From contig CAKRJT010000056.1 of NCBI GenBank assembly GCA_934351925.1, forward strand, positions 1-10,546: DNA of 10,546 nucleotides. Reading direction: 5' to 3'. Origin of the DNA: an uncultured Lachnospiraceae bacterium. Its GTDB lineage: Bacteria; Bacillota; Clostridia; Lachnospirales; Lachnospiraceae. Of the stretch, positions 1 to 7,442 are shown piece after piece (positions within the stretch are counted from its first letter, which is position 1; every line of letters begins with the position of its first letter). Made by a program: the position numbers and the translations under genes. The notes below the pieces were generated by a model. That model saw nothing but the letters and a program-made list of their open reading frames with translations, was not told the origin of the DNA and ran no database searches.

Positions 1-984
1 ATAAAAGAAAACGCAACGGAAGCTTCAGGCATTACAGGAAGCATTTTCAAAAACCTCCGCTGTGACGGCAGCAAAACGGTAAAGTTCACCGCCGTATGGA
101 GCAAGGTTCCCTACACGATAAAGTACAACTTTAACGGTGGCAGCGCCGCACCTGACGGCTCATACCCGGACACGGTGCTTACCTACACTTCCTTTGACGT
201 ATCCAATCCGGTCTATAAGGGAAAGACCTTCCTCGGCTGGAGCATAACCGGAATGGACGACGGAACCCACTATCTTCCGACTATAGGGACCACATCTTCC
301 GAGAGTGCCTCGGGCATCGGAACGGAAGTGGCTGACGGCATGGCACTCACATACGGAAATCTCCGATACGGCGCGGGAACAGTCACCTTCACGGCGGCAT
401 GGGGCGGCACCGACAGGCAGCTTCTGTTCTTCGGGAACGGCGGCACCATGACGGGACAGAGCGTGAACGATGACTGGACACTCAGGTTTATAAAGTTCGG
501 AAACAGGAGTTTCTTTAGGAAGTACGCCTTTGATACCGACTGGGGAACCGGCGTGCCTGCTGTGTCAAAGACCGGCTACACATTTGCCGGCTACTACGAC
601 AGCCTGACGGACGGCAGTCAGGTATATGTGAGTCTCGGCAAGGAACCTGCAAAGAACATAGGACTCTACTGGGCACCGGACGGCACCTGGGTCGGACCGA
701 GCCTCATACTCTATGCAAGGTTCATACCTAAGGACTTCACCGTGACCTTTGACACCAACGGCGGCTGCTGGGTATCAGATGACTCCACATGTGACAGAAA
801 GCTGGGCGTAACCTATGACAGCACGAAAAACAACCGCGGCTACGGAACAACCGACCTGTACAGACCGGGCTATACCTTTAACGGCTGGACAACCAATGCG
901 GACGGAACAGGATACACGGTATATGACATCGACGGGTACAGCACAGACGAAGGCGGGTACTGGTCGGAGAATTACAGGAAATAG
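1..984 (+). CDS. Secreted/surface protein with InlB B-type (Listeria-Bacteroides) repeats, C-terminal part, 5' end outside window
   Basis: The reading frame is open from base 1 to a TAG at 982-984 (327 residues visible), so the true start lies left of the window. It holds three B-type repeats, at about residues 38-135, 137-243 and 244-327. Each has the usual signature: an opening strand of the type Y-x-I/V-x-F/Y-N/D-x-N-G-G, a central G-Y-T-F-x-G-W/Y, and a closing V-T-F-T-A-x-W or L-Y-A-R-F strand. Such repeats are beta-grasp-like modules of bacterial surface proteins that are usually secreted and often act in adhesion. The third repeat is incomplete: it ends in YWSENYRK and lacks the following W-K...V-x-V-Y-A-x-W strand. 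Neither other forward frame restores that strand, so a loss or rearrangement is more likely than a single frameshift. No wall anchor or membrane tail is present. The exact role is unknown. It overlaps the ribosome binding site of the next, related gene and is probably cotranscribed with it. Confidence 0.85.
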   Translation: MKENATEASGITGSIFKNLRCDGSKTVKFTAVWSKVPYTIKYNFNGGSAAPDGSYPDTVLTYTSFDVSNPVYKGKTFLGWSITGMDDGTHYLPTIGTTSSESASGIGTEVADGMALTYGNLRYGAGTVTFTAAWGGTDRQLLFFGNGGTMTGQSVNDDWTLRFIKFGNRSFFRKYAFDTDWGTGVPAVSKTGYTFAGYYDSLTDGSQVYVSLGKEPAKNIGLYWAPDGTWVGPSLILYARFIPKDFTVTFDTNGGCWVSDDSTCDRKLGVTYDSTKNNRGYGTTDLYRPGYTFNGWTTNADGTGYTVYDIDGYSTDEGGYWSENYRK

Positions 985-988
985 GAGG
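983..988 (+). promoter_or_regulatory. Ribosome binding site overlapping the upstream stop codon
   Basis: AGGAGG begins on the second base of the TAG stop of the upstream repeat protein and lies four bases before the ATG at 993. The arrangement fixes the start of the downstream gene and suggests translational coupling of the two repeat-protein genes. Confidence 0.75.
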
Positions 989-992
989 TATT

Positions 993-3900
993 ATGAAATA
1001 CAACAACGATAATTATATCAAAAATAATACTGAAATACGGCAGCCCCATGAAGATGGTCATTCAAAAAATGACCATCATAAATGCGGATACAGTTATTTT
1101 AAACGGCTGGTCTCATACATAATGGCGTTCATATTGACAATAATTACAACATGTACAGCACTTACAGTAAATCCGTCCACAACAGTTCATGTTCACGCGG
1201 AGGAAAAGAAGGGCTACCACAAGGAAACACTTTCAAAAACCTATAGTATAATACGTCTTGATGACGACCCGTATTTCAGCTCGGCAACTAAATTATATAG
1301 GGAAAATAGTAAGAGCCGTTTTAGGTGGCCAACTGATGTGTGGTGTGGTACATGTAACGACTCATATAACGACTGCAATCACTGGTTTTCTCAAGCGGCA
1401 TTTTACTATGGATTTTTTGACGATACAGTATATGGCGCATGGACAATAACAGGTGTCCATATGTATGGCGGAGAGGCGAACAGGATATCTTCAAACTGTG
1501 CAAATCCTCTACATAGCGGTGGTGATGACTGCAATGAAACTCACGGACAATCCGCACCAAGTCGAGATATTTATTGGAATGAGGGTGCAGTTTATAATTT
1601 TACCAGTGCATGGGAGTTCGATTATTTTAGCAATCATATTAAAGTAAACGGTTCGGCGGTTCCAAAGCTGTCACTTCAAAACCTTGTAGACGATAAAGGC
1701 TGCAGTTTTTCTTTTTCCGCGGAAAACGGCTTGGGCGGAACAATTACCGTAAACTATCCTGATGCATGGGTTCCGAATGACTACACCATCACCTTCAACC
1801 CTAATAATGGAGAAAACACTTCAACCAAGACAGTTACTTACGATACTGGAAACTGTAACGCCGGTGCAGTGAGTGCTTCGCGTACCGGCTATACGCTTCA
1901 GGGCTGGTACACCGGCACGGACGGTACTGGTGAAATGGTATATGACGCTTCAGGTAATGCCGTAAATGGAACCTGCTGGTCAGGTACCGGCTCGTCTGCG
2001 GTGTGGAAGGGGCTTTCCAATGTCTCGCTCTATGCACACTGGACAGCGGATAATTCCACTGTGACCCTTTATTTTTATAAAGATGGCGTGAGGGATGACA
2101 GCAAGACAAAAACCTATTCCGTGCAAAACGGCACCACCTTCAATGCAGCCGAACATGCCGGCGACTCGTCCTTTGACAACTGTCATTATGTTTCCGTTGA
2201 CACGGCTTCCTGGAATGTGACAGCAGACAGTTCAACTAACGTGCGTTATGAGAGGAATGTCCTGAAGGTTGCATATAAGGGTAATGGAAACGATGGAGGT
2301 TCAACTGACGGAACACCTGTAAAGTACGGTGACACAGTAACTATAGCACAAAACGGATTTACCAGAACGGGCTGCAGCTTTACAGGCTGGAATACAGCGG
2401 CAGACGGCTCAGGAACCTCATACAGTGCGGGAAGCACATTTACGTCACAGCCGTCCGGCAGTGAGGACAGATTAACGCTCTTTGCACAGTGGAGTCCCCA
2501 TGTACATACCGTAACTTTGAACAGGGGGACAGGCATTTCTGCCGTATCAGGCAGCGGCTCACATTATTACGGGGAAGATGTCACAATCACCTCGACTACA
2601 GCAGCAGGATATGAAAGCCCTTATTGGAGACAGGATATCGAAGGTTCAGGAACCGCATTCGGAAACAGCTACACCTTTAAGATGCCGGACGATAGCATAA
2701 GTTTTACCGCATATGCCACGGCGAAAACTTACACCGCAACATTCAATTCAAATGGTGGAACTCTTACAGTAGATGGGGTCGCTACGAATGAAACAGCGCG
2801 CACGGTAAAATATGATGCTGTTGATTACTGGGATATATCATGGATTTCCGCGTCAAGACAGGGGTACAGGCTTGGCGGCTGGATAACCGGCACCGGAGAG
2901 AAGGTATGGGACGAAAATGGACATGCTGTTAAGGGTGATTACTGGTCAGGTAACGGAAACACTGCATTGTGGAAGCACGACGGCGGTGTTACGGTATACG
3001 CTGATTGGATTGATGCCACTCCGCCGACAGTGGGTGTATCTCCGGCACAGACCACAGACTATGCAAAAAGCATCAGCATAACCATCAACGCTGAGGATAT
3101 GGCAGGCAGTGATGCCGGACAGCTTGCCGAGGACAATGATTACCAGTACTGCGTATGCACTGATGCTGACAGTCCTTCCGGGAATTGGGCTGACTATACG
3201 AATGGCTCGCCATTTTACATCGGCGGCGGTCTGACCGGGACATACTATCTTTGGGTAAAACCCGTAAAAGACGCTGCGGGAAATGAGTCCGTCTCTTCAC
3301 CTGATGCAGGATGCCACCGATTCGGTCCCTACTATTTTGATAACACCGCACCTGACCTGAGTAATGTGTCAGGCTCATACGGCTGGTTTGGTGAGGGCAC
3401 GGTAATCGGATTTGACGCAGCAGACGCGCACTCGGGAATTGGCAGTATGATTATTGCGGATTTCAACGGAATAGTTCCGGCTGACGGTGAAATCGCCGCA
3501 GACAGGCAGTACTATTTTGGCTCGGAGGGTGTATCCCTCTATACTTTGACCGTCTCAGACAGGCTCGGCAACACGGCACAGAAGCCATTTATTGTAAAGA
3601 TTGACAAACAAGGTGACATTATTTCCGACAATGCTGTATGGAAGGGACTTGGCAGTCTCACCGTGTTCGCACACTGGGTGCCGAACACCTATACCGTGCA
3701 GTTTGAGCGGAACGATAATGACGGCGGCAGCACAAGGGCTGAGGGAAGCATGCCCGATGTTTCATTTACTTATGACAGGGACGAAAAGCTGCCTGATAAC
3801 GGGTATACGAGGGAGGGATACGCCTTCATCGAATGGAACACAAGTCCTGACGGCACGGGCAGCTCATACGCCGGCGGTGAAACAGTCAGAAATCTCACGA

Positions 3901-5162
3901 TTATGCCGGGCGGAGTCATAAAACTGTACGCCATATGGAGGGACACTTCCGCTCCCAAGATAGAGGTCACACCGACATGCACTGTCAACCCTGACGCGAA
4001 TAAAGATGCAGTGAGAAACATAGATATCACAATAACCGTGGCCGAATCCGGCTCAGGACTGACAGAAAACAACCTATATGAATATGGCATTTCCACAAGT
4101 GCCTCCACTCCTCCACGCTCATGGCAGAAATACTCGGGAACAGCGGATAAAAATAATTTCTCGGTTACGCTTCCGGAACTCGGTTTAGGACTTAACGGCT
4201 GCTATTATCTGTGGGTGCGGCAGATAAAGGATATGCATGGCAACAACTCTACCAGCAGTTCGGCGATAAAGACAATCGGTTCCTGCCACATTTACGGCAT
4301 GTATACCTTTGACAACACAGCCCCTACAGGAACAGTTAAATATGTTGAGAACAATACAACCCTCGGTCTGTACAATGATGACATAACAACTTCACCGTAT
4401 GCCGTAATGACCATATACAATCCTTATGATAATCTGTCAGGTATAGACAGCTTTACTCTTGTCATCAGTGATAGTTCTGATGCCTCGAACAGTGCCGAAT
4501 TTACCTTCACGCCTGACGGTGATATATACACCTGCCGCTTCCGGCTGTATGACTGCCTTTCAGGTTCTGAAAATGTAGAGCGTGTGAGCATGCAGGTAAT
4601 TGCAAAGGACAGGCTTGGCAACACCGCCGCTCTGCCTATAACTCAGTATGATTTCGGAACAATGCAGACAGGAGCTCCGATAAAGGCTGATGACATCGGC
4701 TTTACAGATATATCTGACAAACAATTCTCTCCCGGAAGTAAAATGACTTCCACAGCCTGCAAATACCTGCGCGACTATTTCCGCATTGAAGCCTACATTG
4801 AAAACATTTCCTTCAATCGTCTTGGCACCTCATTTAAGGGTGGGCATCTTGGACGGCTTCGAATATACACTTTCGGCTATGTACACTCCATATCCGCTGA
4901 CTTTGGCTCAATAAAAAATTACTATAACCCTGTATATGACATTTTTCCCGACCTTCCGTCAACCGTTCTATCCACACGAAAAAAAGCATATATTTATTTA
5001 CATGACTTTTTCATACCTCTCTACTGCGCTGACTCGACTTACACAGACACCTTTGCATGCGGCGTCAAAGGCGGCACTGCCCAGAACCGAAATGTACTGT
5101 ACAGTGTAAACGGTATAATAATTGACGAATTAAAGACCATACTAAAATACGGTGCCGATTAG
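993..5162 (+). CDS. Large secreted multidomain protein with InlB B-type repeats and Ig-like modules
   Basis: The 1389-residue protein starts at an ATG behind AGGAGG. A long charged N-terminus (1-39) precedes a hydrophobic segment (40-59) and a likely signal peptidase site near VHVHA-EE (69/70). Residues 71-260 form an unrecognised domain rich in Cys, Trp and Tyr (cysteines at 118, 121, 128, 169, 180 and 237). B-type repeats follow at about 262-351, 423-500 and 579-673, with less typical beta modules at 355-422 and 503-578. Two related Ig-like modules lie at about 675-870 and 986-1216; both contain YYLWV, a later Y-x-FDNTAP and a final DRLGNTA. Between them are a lone repeat tail (about 878-895) and a full repeat (899-982). 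Residues 1222-1389 are an unrecognised beta-rich end domain. There is no LPxTG-like motif, no C-terminal membrane helix and no SLH domain, so it is either released or held noncovalently. A role in adhesion or surface interaction is an inference from the repeats. The ends of the gene are more AT-rich than the repeat core. Confidence 0.88.
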   Translation: MKYNNDNYIKNNTEIRQPHEDGHSKNDHHKCGYSYFKRLVSYIMAFILTIITTCTALTVNPSTTVHVHAEEKKGYHKETLSKTYSIIRLDDDPYFSSATKLYRENSKSRFRWPTDVWCGTCNDSYNDCNHWFSQAAFYYGFFDDTVYGAWTITGVHMYGGEANRISSNCANPLHSGGDDCNETHGQSAPSRDIYWNEGAVYNFTSAWEFDYFSNHIKVNGSAVPKLSLQNLVDDKGCSFSFSAENGLGGTITVNYPDAWVPNDYTITFNPNNGENTSTKTVTYDTGNCNAGAVSASRTGYTLQGWYTGTDGTGEMVYDASGNAVNGTCWSGTGSSAVWKGLSNVSLYAHWTADNSTVTLYFYKDGVRDDSKTKTYSVQNGTTFNAAEHAGDSSFDNCHYVSVDTASWNVTADSSTNVRYERNVLKVAYKGNGNDGGSTDGTPVKYGDTVTIAQNGFTRTGCSFTGWNTAADGSGTSYSAGSTFTSQPSGSEDRLTLFAQWSPHVHTVTLNRGTGISAVSGSGSHYYGEDVTITSTTAAGYESPYWRQDIEGSGTAFGNSYTFKMPDDSISFTAYATAKTYTATFNSNGGTLTVDGVATNETARTVKYDAVDYWDISWISASRQGYRLGGWITGTGEKVWDENGHAVKGDYWSGNGNTALWKHDGGVTVYADWIDATPPTVGVSPAQTTDYAKSISITINAEDMAGSDAGQLAEDNDYQYCVCTDADSPSGNWADYTNGSPFYIGGGLTGTYYLWVKPVKDAAGNESVSSPDAGCHRFGPYYFDNTAPDLSNVSGSYGWFGEGTVIGFDAADAHSGIGSMIIADFNGIVPADGEIAADRQYYFGSEGVSLYTLTVSDRLGNTAQKPFIVKIDKQGDIISDNAVWKGLGSLTVFAHWVPNTYTVQFERNDNDGGSTRAEGSMPDVSFTYDRDEKLPDNGYTREGYAFIEWNTSPDGTGSSYAGGETVRNLTIMPGGVIKLYAIWRDTSAPKIEVTPTCTVNPDANKDAVRNIDITITVAESGSGLTENNLYEYGISTSASTPPRSWQKYSGTADKNNFSVTLPELGLGLNGCYYLWVRQIKDMHGNNSTSSSAIKTIGSCHIYGMYTFDNTAPTGTVKYVENNTTLGLYNDDITTSPYAVMTIYNPYDNLSGIDSFTLVISDSSDASNSAEFTFTPDGDIYTCRFRLYDCLSGSENVERVSMQVIAKDRLGNTAALPITQYDFGTMQTGAPIKADDIGFTDISDKQFSPGSKMTSTACKYLRDYFRIEAYIENISFNRLGTSFKGGHLGRLRIYTFGYVHSISADFGSIKNYYNPVYDIFPDLPSTVLSTRKKAYIYLHDFFIPLYCADSTYTDTFACGVKGGTAQNRNVLYSVNGIIIDELKTILKYGAD
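1053..1077 (+). other. Perfect 10-bp stem-loop inside the start of the large repeat-protein gene
   Basis: GATGGTCATT (1053-1062) and AATGACCATC (1068-1077) are exact inverted copies separated by CAAAA. The structure covers codons 21-29, between the start codon and the signal-peptide core. There is no T-run behind it, so it is not a normal terminator. It could slow translation or serve as a binding site in RNA or DNA. The function is unknown. Confidence 0.6.
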
Positions 5163-5173
5163 GTGTCTTTTTT
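5132..5173 (+). terminator. Weak candidate terminator of the repeat-protein genes
   Basis: AAAGAC (5132-5137) can pair with GTCTTT (5165-5170), which runs directly into six T residues (5168-5173). The loop is long (27 bases) and the stem short, and the structure overlaps the stop codon. This is a low-grade candidate; no better hairpin is visible before the aldolase promoter. Confidence 0.3.
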
Positions 5174-5230
5174 CCGTAATAGTTTTAAAAGACTTTTTAT
5201 AATTTTCCCTATTCCCTTTTTGGCTTTATG

Positions 5231-5239
5231 TGTTATAAT
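5231..5239 (+). promoter_or_regulatory. Extended -10 promoter of fba
   Basis: TGTTATAAT is a perfect extended -10 (TG-n-TATAAT), with the hexamer at 5234-5239. No good -35 is present at the usual distance, which fits extended -10 promoters. The transcript would start near 5246 and reach GGAGG (5263-5267), eight bases before the fba ATG. The same TGTTATAAT occurs on the other strand before trxA. Confidence 0.75.
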
Positions 5240-5274
5240 ATTGTCAAAATAATAACAATATCGGAGGTATTCCT

Positions 5275-6138
5275 ATGTTAGTAACAGCTAAAGAGATGCT
5301 TGAAAAGGCAGTTGCCGGCCACTACGCAGTTGGCCAGTTTAATATTAACAATCTTGAGTGGACAAAGGCCATCCTTACCACGGCACAGGAGCTCAATTCC
5401 CCTGTTATCCTTGGTGTTTCAGAGGGTGCCGGTAAGTATATGACAGGTTATAAGACAGTTGTCGGTATGGTTAATGGCATGATGGAGGAGCTTAATATCA
5501 CTGTTCCTGTTGCACTTCACTTAGACCATGGTTCATACGAAGGCTGTCTTAAGTGTGTTGAGGCAGGTTTCTCATCAATCATGTTCGATGGTTCCCACTA
5601 TCCTATCGAGGAGAACATCGCCAAAACTAAGGAATTAGTTAAGATATGTGCCGAGCATAATATGTCCCTTGAGGCTGAGGTTGGTTCAATCGGCGGCGAG
5701 GAGGATGGAGTAATCGGTATGGGCGAGTGTGCAGACCCTAACGAGTGTAAGGCTATCGCAGACCTCGGCGTTACAATGCTCGCAGCAGGCATCGGTAACA
5801 TTCATGGCAAATACCCTGCTAACTGGAAGGGCCTCAGCTTCGAGACTCTTGCAGCAGTTAAGGAGCTCACCGGCGATATGCCTCTCGTTCTTCATGGTGG
5901 TACAGGCATTCCTGCCGACATGATCAAGAAGGCAATCTCCCTAGGCGTTGCAAAGATTAACGTAAATACAGAGTGCCAGTTATCCTTCGCAGATGCTACC
6001 CGCAAGTACATCGAGGCAGGCAAGGACTTAGAGGGCAAGGGCTTCGACCCTCGTAAGCTTTTAGCTCCGGGTGCAGCCGCAATCAAGGAGACTGTTAAGG
6101 AGAAGATGGAGTTATTCGGTTCAGTCGGCAAGGCCTGA
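5275..6138 (+). CDS. fba: Fructose-bisphosphate aldolase, class II
   Basis: This cytoplasmic glycolytic enzyme reversibly splits fructose 1,6-bisphosphate into glyceraldehyde 3-phosphate and dihydroxyacetone phosphate, using a divalent metal, normally zinc. The 287 residues match the short (class IIB) branch of the family. The motif HLDHGS (82-87) carries the catalytic Asp84 and metal ligand His85. Further ligands are His178 in GNIHGKY and His207 in LHGGTG. The EAEVGSIGGEEDG stretch (133-145) and KINVNTE (227-233) are the usual active-site and phosphate-binding segments. The start is supported by GGAGG eight bases upstream. The gene has its own promoter and ends in tandem TGA TGA stops. Tagatose-bisphosphate aldolase is a close relative, but the length and motifs favour the glycolytic enzyme. 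Confidence 0.96.
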   Translation: MLVTAKEMLEKAVAGHYAVGQFNINNLEWTKAILTTAQELNSPVILGVSEGAGKYMTGYKTVVGMVNGMMEELNITVPVALHLDHGSYEGCLKCVEAGFSSIMFDGSHYPIEENIAKTKELVKICAEHNMSLEAEVGSIGGEEDGVIGMGECADPNECKAIADLGVTMLAAGIGNIHGKYPANWKGLSFETLAAVKELTGDMPLVLHGGTGIPADMIKKAISLGVAKINVNTECQLSFADATRKYIEAGKDLEGKGFDPRKLLAPGAAAIKETVKEKMELFGSVGKA

Positions 6139-6187
6139 TGAATAATCCGTCCACGCAAAGCATAAGCAGCATTTAATTACTATTTAG

Positions 6188-6206
6188 GTCGCTGTTAAAC
6201 AGTGAC
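6188..6206 (+). other. Stem-loop directly before the sortase ribosome binding site
   Basis: GTCGCTG (6188-6194) pairs with CAGTGAC (6200-6206), seven pairs including one G-T, around a TTAAA loop. It ends two bases before the GAGG ribosome binding site of the sortase gene. Only a run of five T residues follows, after a GAGGA spacer, so termination would be weak. It may lower read-through from fba, act as an attenuator, or be an operator. No convincing separate promoter was found between fba and the sortase gene. Confidence 0.5.
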
Positions 6207-6218
6207 ATGAGGATTTTT

Positions 6219-7193
6219 ATGTCGAATTTAGATGATAACAACAAGCATGCAGAGGACATTGAAAATAATTCTGACCGTGTTGTGTTCGACAGCAGTGATA
6301 TAGATGAAGCCTATGCGGAATCAGAGTCAACAGATAACAATGACGGCGGTGATGGTTCTTCCCACTCCGCCCGCAACATAGTGCGCTGCATCGTTCTGGG
6401 TGCAGCGCTCATTGTTTTTATTGTGTCTGCCACCATGCTTATCCGCATTTTTTCCGAATATCAGCGCGGCGAAAACATATACGAGTCAATTCAGGCTGCC
6501 GTTTTTCTCACAGACAGCACCACAATGGCACCCGAGGGTGTCACTCAGGAGACTACCATGTATGAATCGTACTCCTATGCCGAGGTCGAGACAGCCGCTC
6601 AGTTGTCCAATATTGATATGGCATCCGTCCATGCCATGAACTCTGAGGCGATAGGCTGGATACAAATTCCATCCATTTCCAGAAGCTACCCCGTGACGCA
6701 TCGCGGAGACAATTCCTACTACCTGACCCACACCTTTACCGGTGAAGAGAACAGCTCCGGCTGTATTTTCATGGATGCGCGCAACTACTCCGATTTTTCC
6801 GACCGCAATACCATAATATACGGTCACAATATGAAAAACGGTACCATGTTCGGCATGCTGAACCGCTACGAGGACAGTGATTTTTACAGCAGTTCTGGCA
6901 ACACCTTCTACATAACGACCGGCAACGGCACCCGCGCTTACACCATTTTTGCTGTCTGCTTTGTTCCATCAGACAGCATCGTATACAATGTCGACTTTAC
7001 AGGTGAGACATCTTTTGAAGATTTTCTCGATTATGTAAAAGCCAATCAGTTGTACGACACAGGTGTATCCATACTTCCGACCGACTATGTGGTCACCCTC
7101 TCGACCTGCACAAGCGATTCGGGAACACGCCGCGTTGTCCTCGGAAAATACGTCGGAACCATTATGCAATCTGCTTCCGGAGTACAAAAGTAA
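6219..7193 (+). CDS. srtB: Class B sortase (cysteine transpeptidase)
   Basis: Sortases cut secreted proteins at a C-terminal sorting motif and join them to peptidoglycan or to other subunits at the outer face of the membrane. I take the ATG at 6219 (324 residues) because GAGG at 6209-6212 lies six bases ahead of it; an in-frame ATG at 6207 has no ribosome binding site. The N-terminus (1-50) is rich in Asp, Ser and Asn and cytoplasmic. A single membrane helix follows at about residues 56-78, so the catalytic domain is outside. His203 lies in YGHNMKNGTMFG and Cys297 in TLSTC. Arg305, eight residues after the Cys, completes the triad, and this motif order fits class B. No protein in the window carries a recognisable sorting signal, so its substrates lie elsewhere. 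It may be cotranscribed with fba by read-through. Confidence 0.93.
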   Translation: MSNLDDNNKHAEDIENNSDRVVFDSSDIDEAYAESESTDNNDGGDGSSHSARNIVRCIVLGAALIVFIVSATMLIRIFSEYQRGENIYESIQAAVFLTDSTTMAPEGVTQETTMYESYSYAEVETAAQLSNIDMASVHAMNSEAIGWIQIPSISRSYPVTHRGDNSYYLTHTFTGEENSSGCIFMDARNYSDFSDRNTIIYGHNMKNGTMFGMLNRYEDSDFYSSSGNTFYITTGNGTRAYTIFAVCFVPSDSIVYNVDFTGETSFEDFLDYVKANQLYDTGVSILPTDYVVTLSTCTSDSGTRRVVLGKYVGTIMQSASGVQK

Positions 7194-7223
7194 AAAAAAA
7201 ATAAGTTTTTTTCAAAAAAGGGC

Positions 7224-7252
7224 TTGCAATTTTGTGAGATTTAGCTTATTTT
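7224..7252 (+). promoter_or_regulatory. Candidate promoter of glnN
   Basis: TTGCAA (7224-7229) and TATTTT (7247-7252) are spaced by 17 bases. This would give a leader of about 180 bases that includes the hairpins at 7266-7308 and 7325-7358. A second possible -10, TATAAT at 7308-7313, has no matching -35 and would give a shorter leader containing only the terminator region. Confidence 0.4.
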
Positions 7253-7265
7253 ATTAACATAAATG

Positions 7266-7308
7266 ATGTCTTGTAATACTAAACCCAATATTTAGGGAAC
7301 AAGGTCAT
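7266..7308 (+). promoter_or_regulatory. Structured glnN leader element
   Basis: ATGTCTTGT (7266-7274) can pair with ACAAGGTCAT (7299-7308), nine pairs with one G-T and one bulged T. Inside it CTAAA (7279-7283) pairs with TTTAG (7291-7295). GAACAAGG occurs both here (7297-7304) and 28 bases later (7325-7332) at the foot of the terminator, so CTTGT could pair with either copy. No known riboswitch was recognised. A regulatory role is inferred from position and alternative pairing only. Confidence 0.4.
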
Positions 7309-7324
7309 ATAATTTCGTGTGAGA

Positions 7325-7338
7325 GAACAAGGGCGTTC
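7325..7338 (+). promoter_or_regulatory. Alternative hairpin competing with the glnN leader terminator
   Basis: GAAC (7325-7328) pairs with GTTC (7335-7338) around the six-base loop AAGGGC. The loop has A at position 1 and G at position 4, as in targets of ANTAR-type antiterminators such as EutV, AmiR and NasR. All but its first four bases also belong to the left arm of the terminator, so the two structures exclude each other. The usual second, upstream hexaloop hairpin of ANTAR targets was not found, so the assignment is tentative. Confidence 0.35.
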
Positions 7339-7363
7339 CGTTTAGTTGGAATGCCCTTTTTTT
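7329..7363 (+). terminator. Strong intrinsic terminator in the srtB-glnN gap
   Basis: AAGGGCGTTCC (7329-7339) pairs with GGAATGCCCTT (7348-7358), 11 pairs with one G-T, around an eight-base loop, followed by T residues to 7363. It lies 135 bases after the sortase stop and 79 bases before the glnN start. It may simply end the sortase transcript, or act as a leader attenuator of glnN if transcription starts at the upstream promoter. Confidence 0.85.
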
Positions 7364-7442
7364 ATGCATATGTGCAAATTATGTGGGTAATTTACTCCTG
7401 CTCTCACCGAAAAATCTTAAAGCATGAAAGGAATGGAAAAGA

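Noticed and set aside
815..1012. Frameshift continuation of the first repeat protein in frame 2 or 3
   Set aside because: Neither alternative frame after the YWS codons gives the expected closing strand of the repeat, and the next gene has its own signal peptide and ribosome binding site.
3770..4108. Reverse-strand ORF inside the large repeat protein
   Set aside because: It lies wholly within a supported coding region and has no ribosome binding site or domain of its own.
6207..6218. Upstream ATG as the sortase start
   Set aside because: No ribosome binding site precedes it, and the GAGG lies inside its second codon; the ATG at 6219 is correctly spaced.
7194..7219. A/T-only hairpin after the sortase stop as a terminator
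   Set aside because: Runs of A and T could pair, but there is no G-C core; the hairpin at 7329-7363 is far better.
7409..7420. GAAAAATCTTAA shared between the glnN leader and the second 61-bp unit (10449-10460)
   Set aside because: A 12-base AT-rich match without the other two blocks of the repeat is probably chance.
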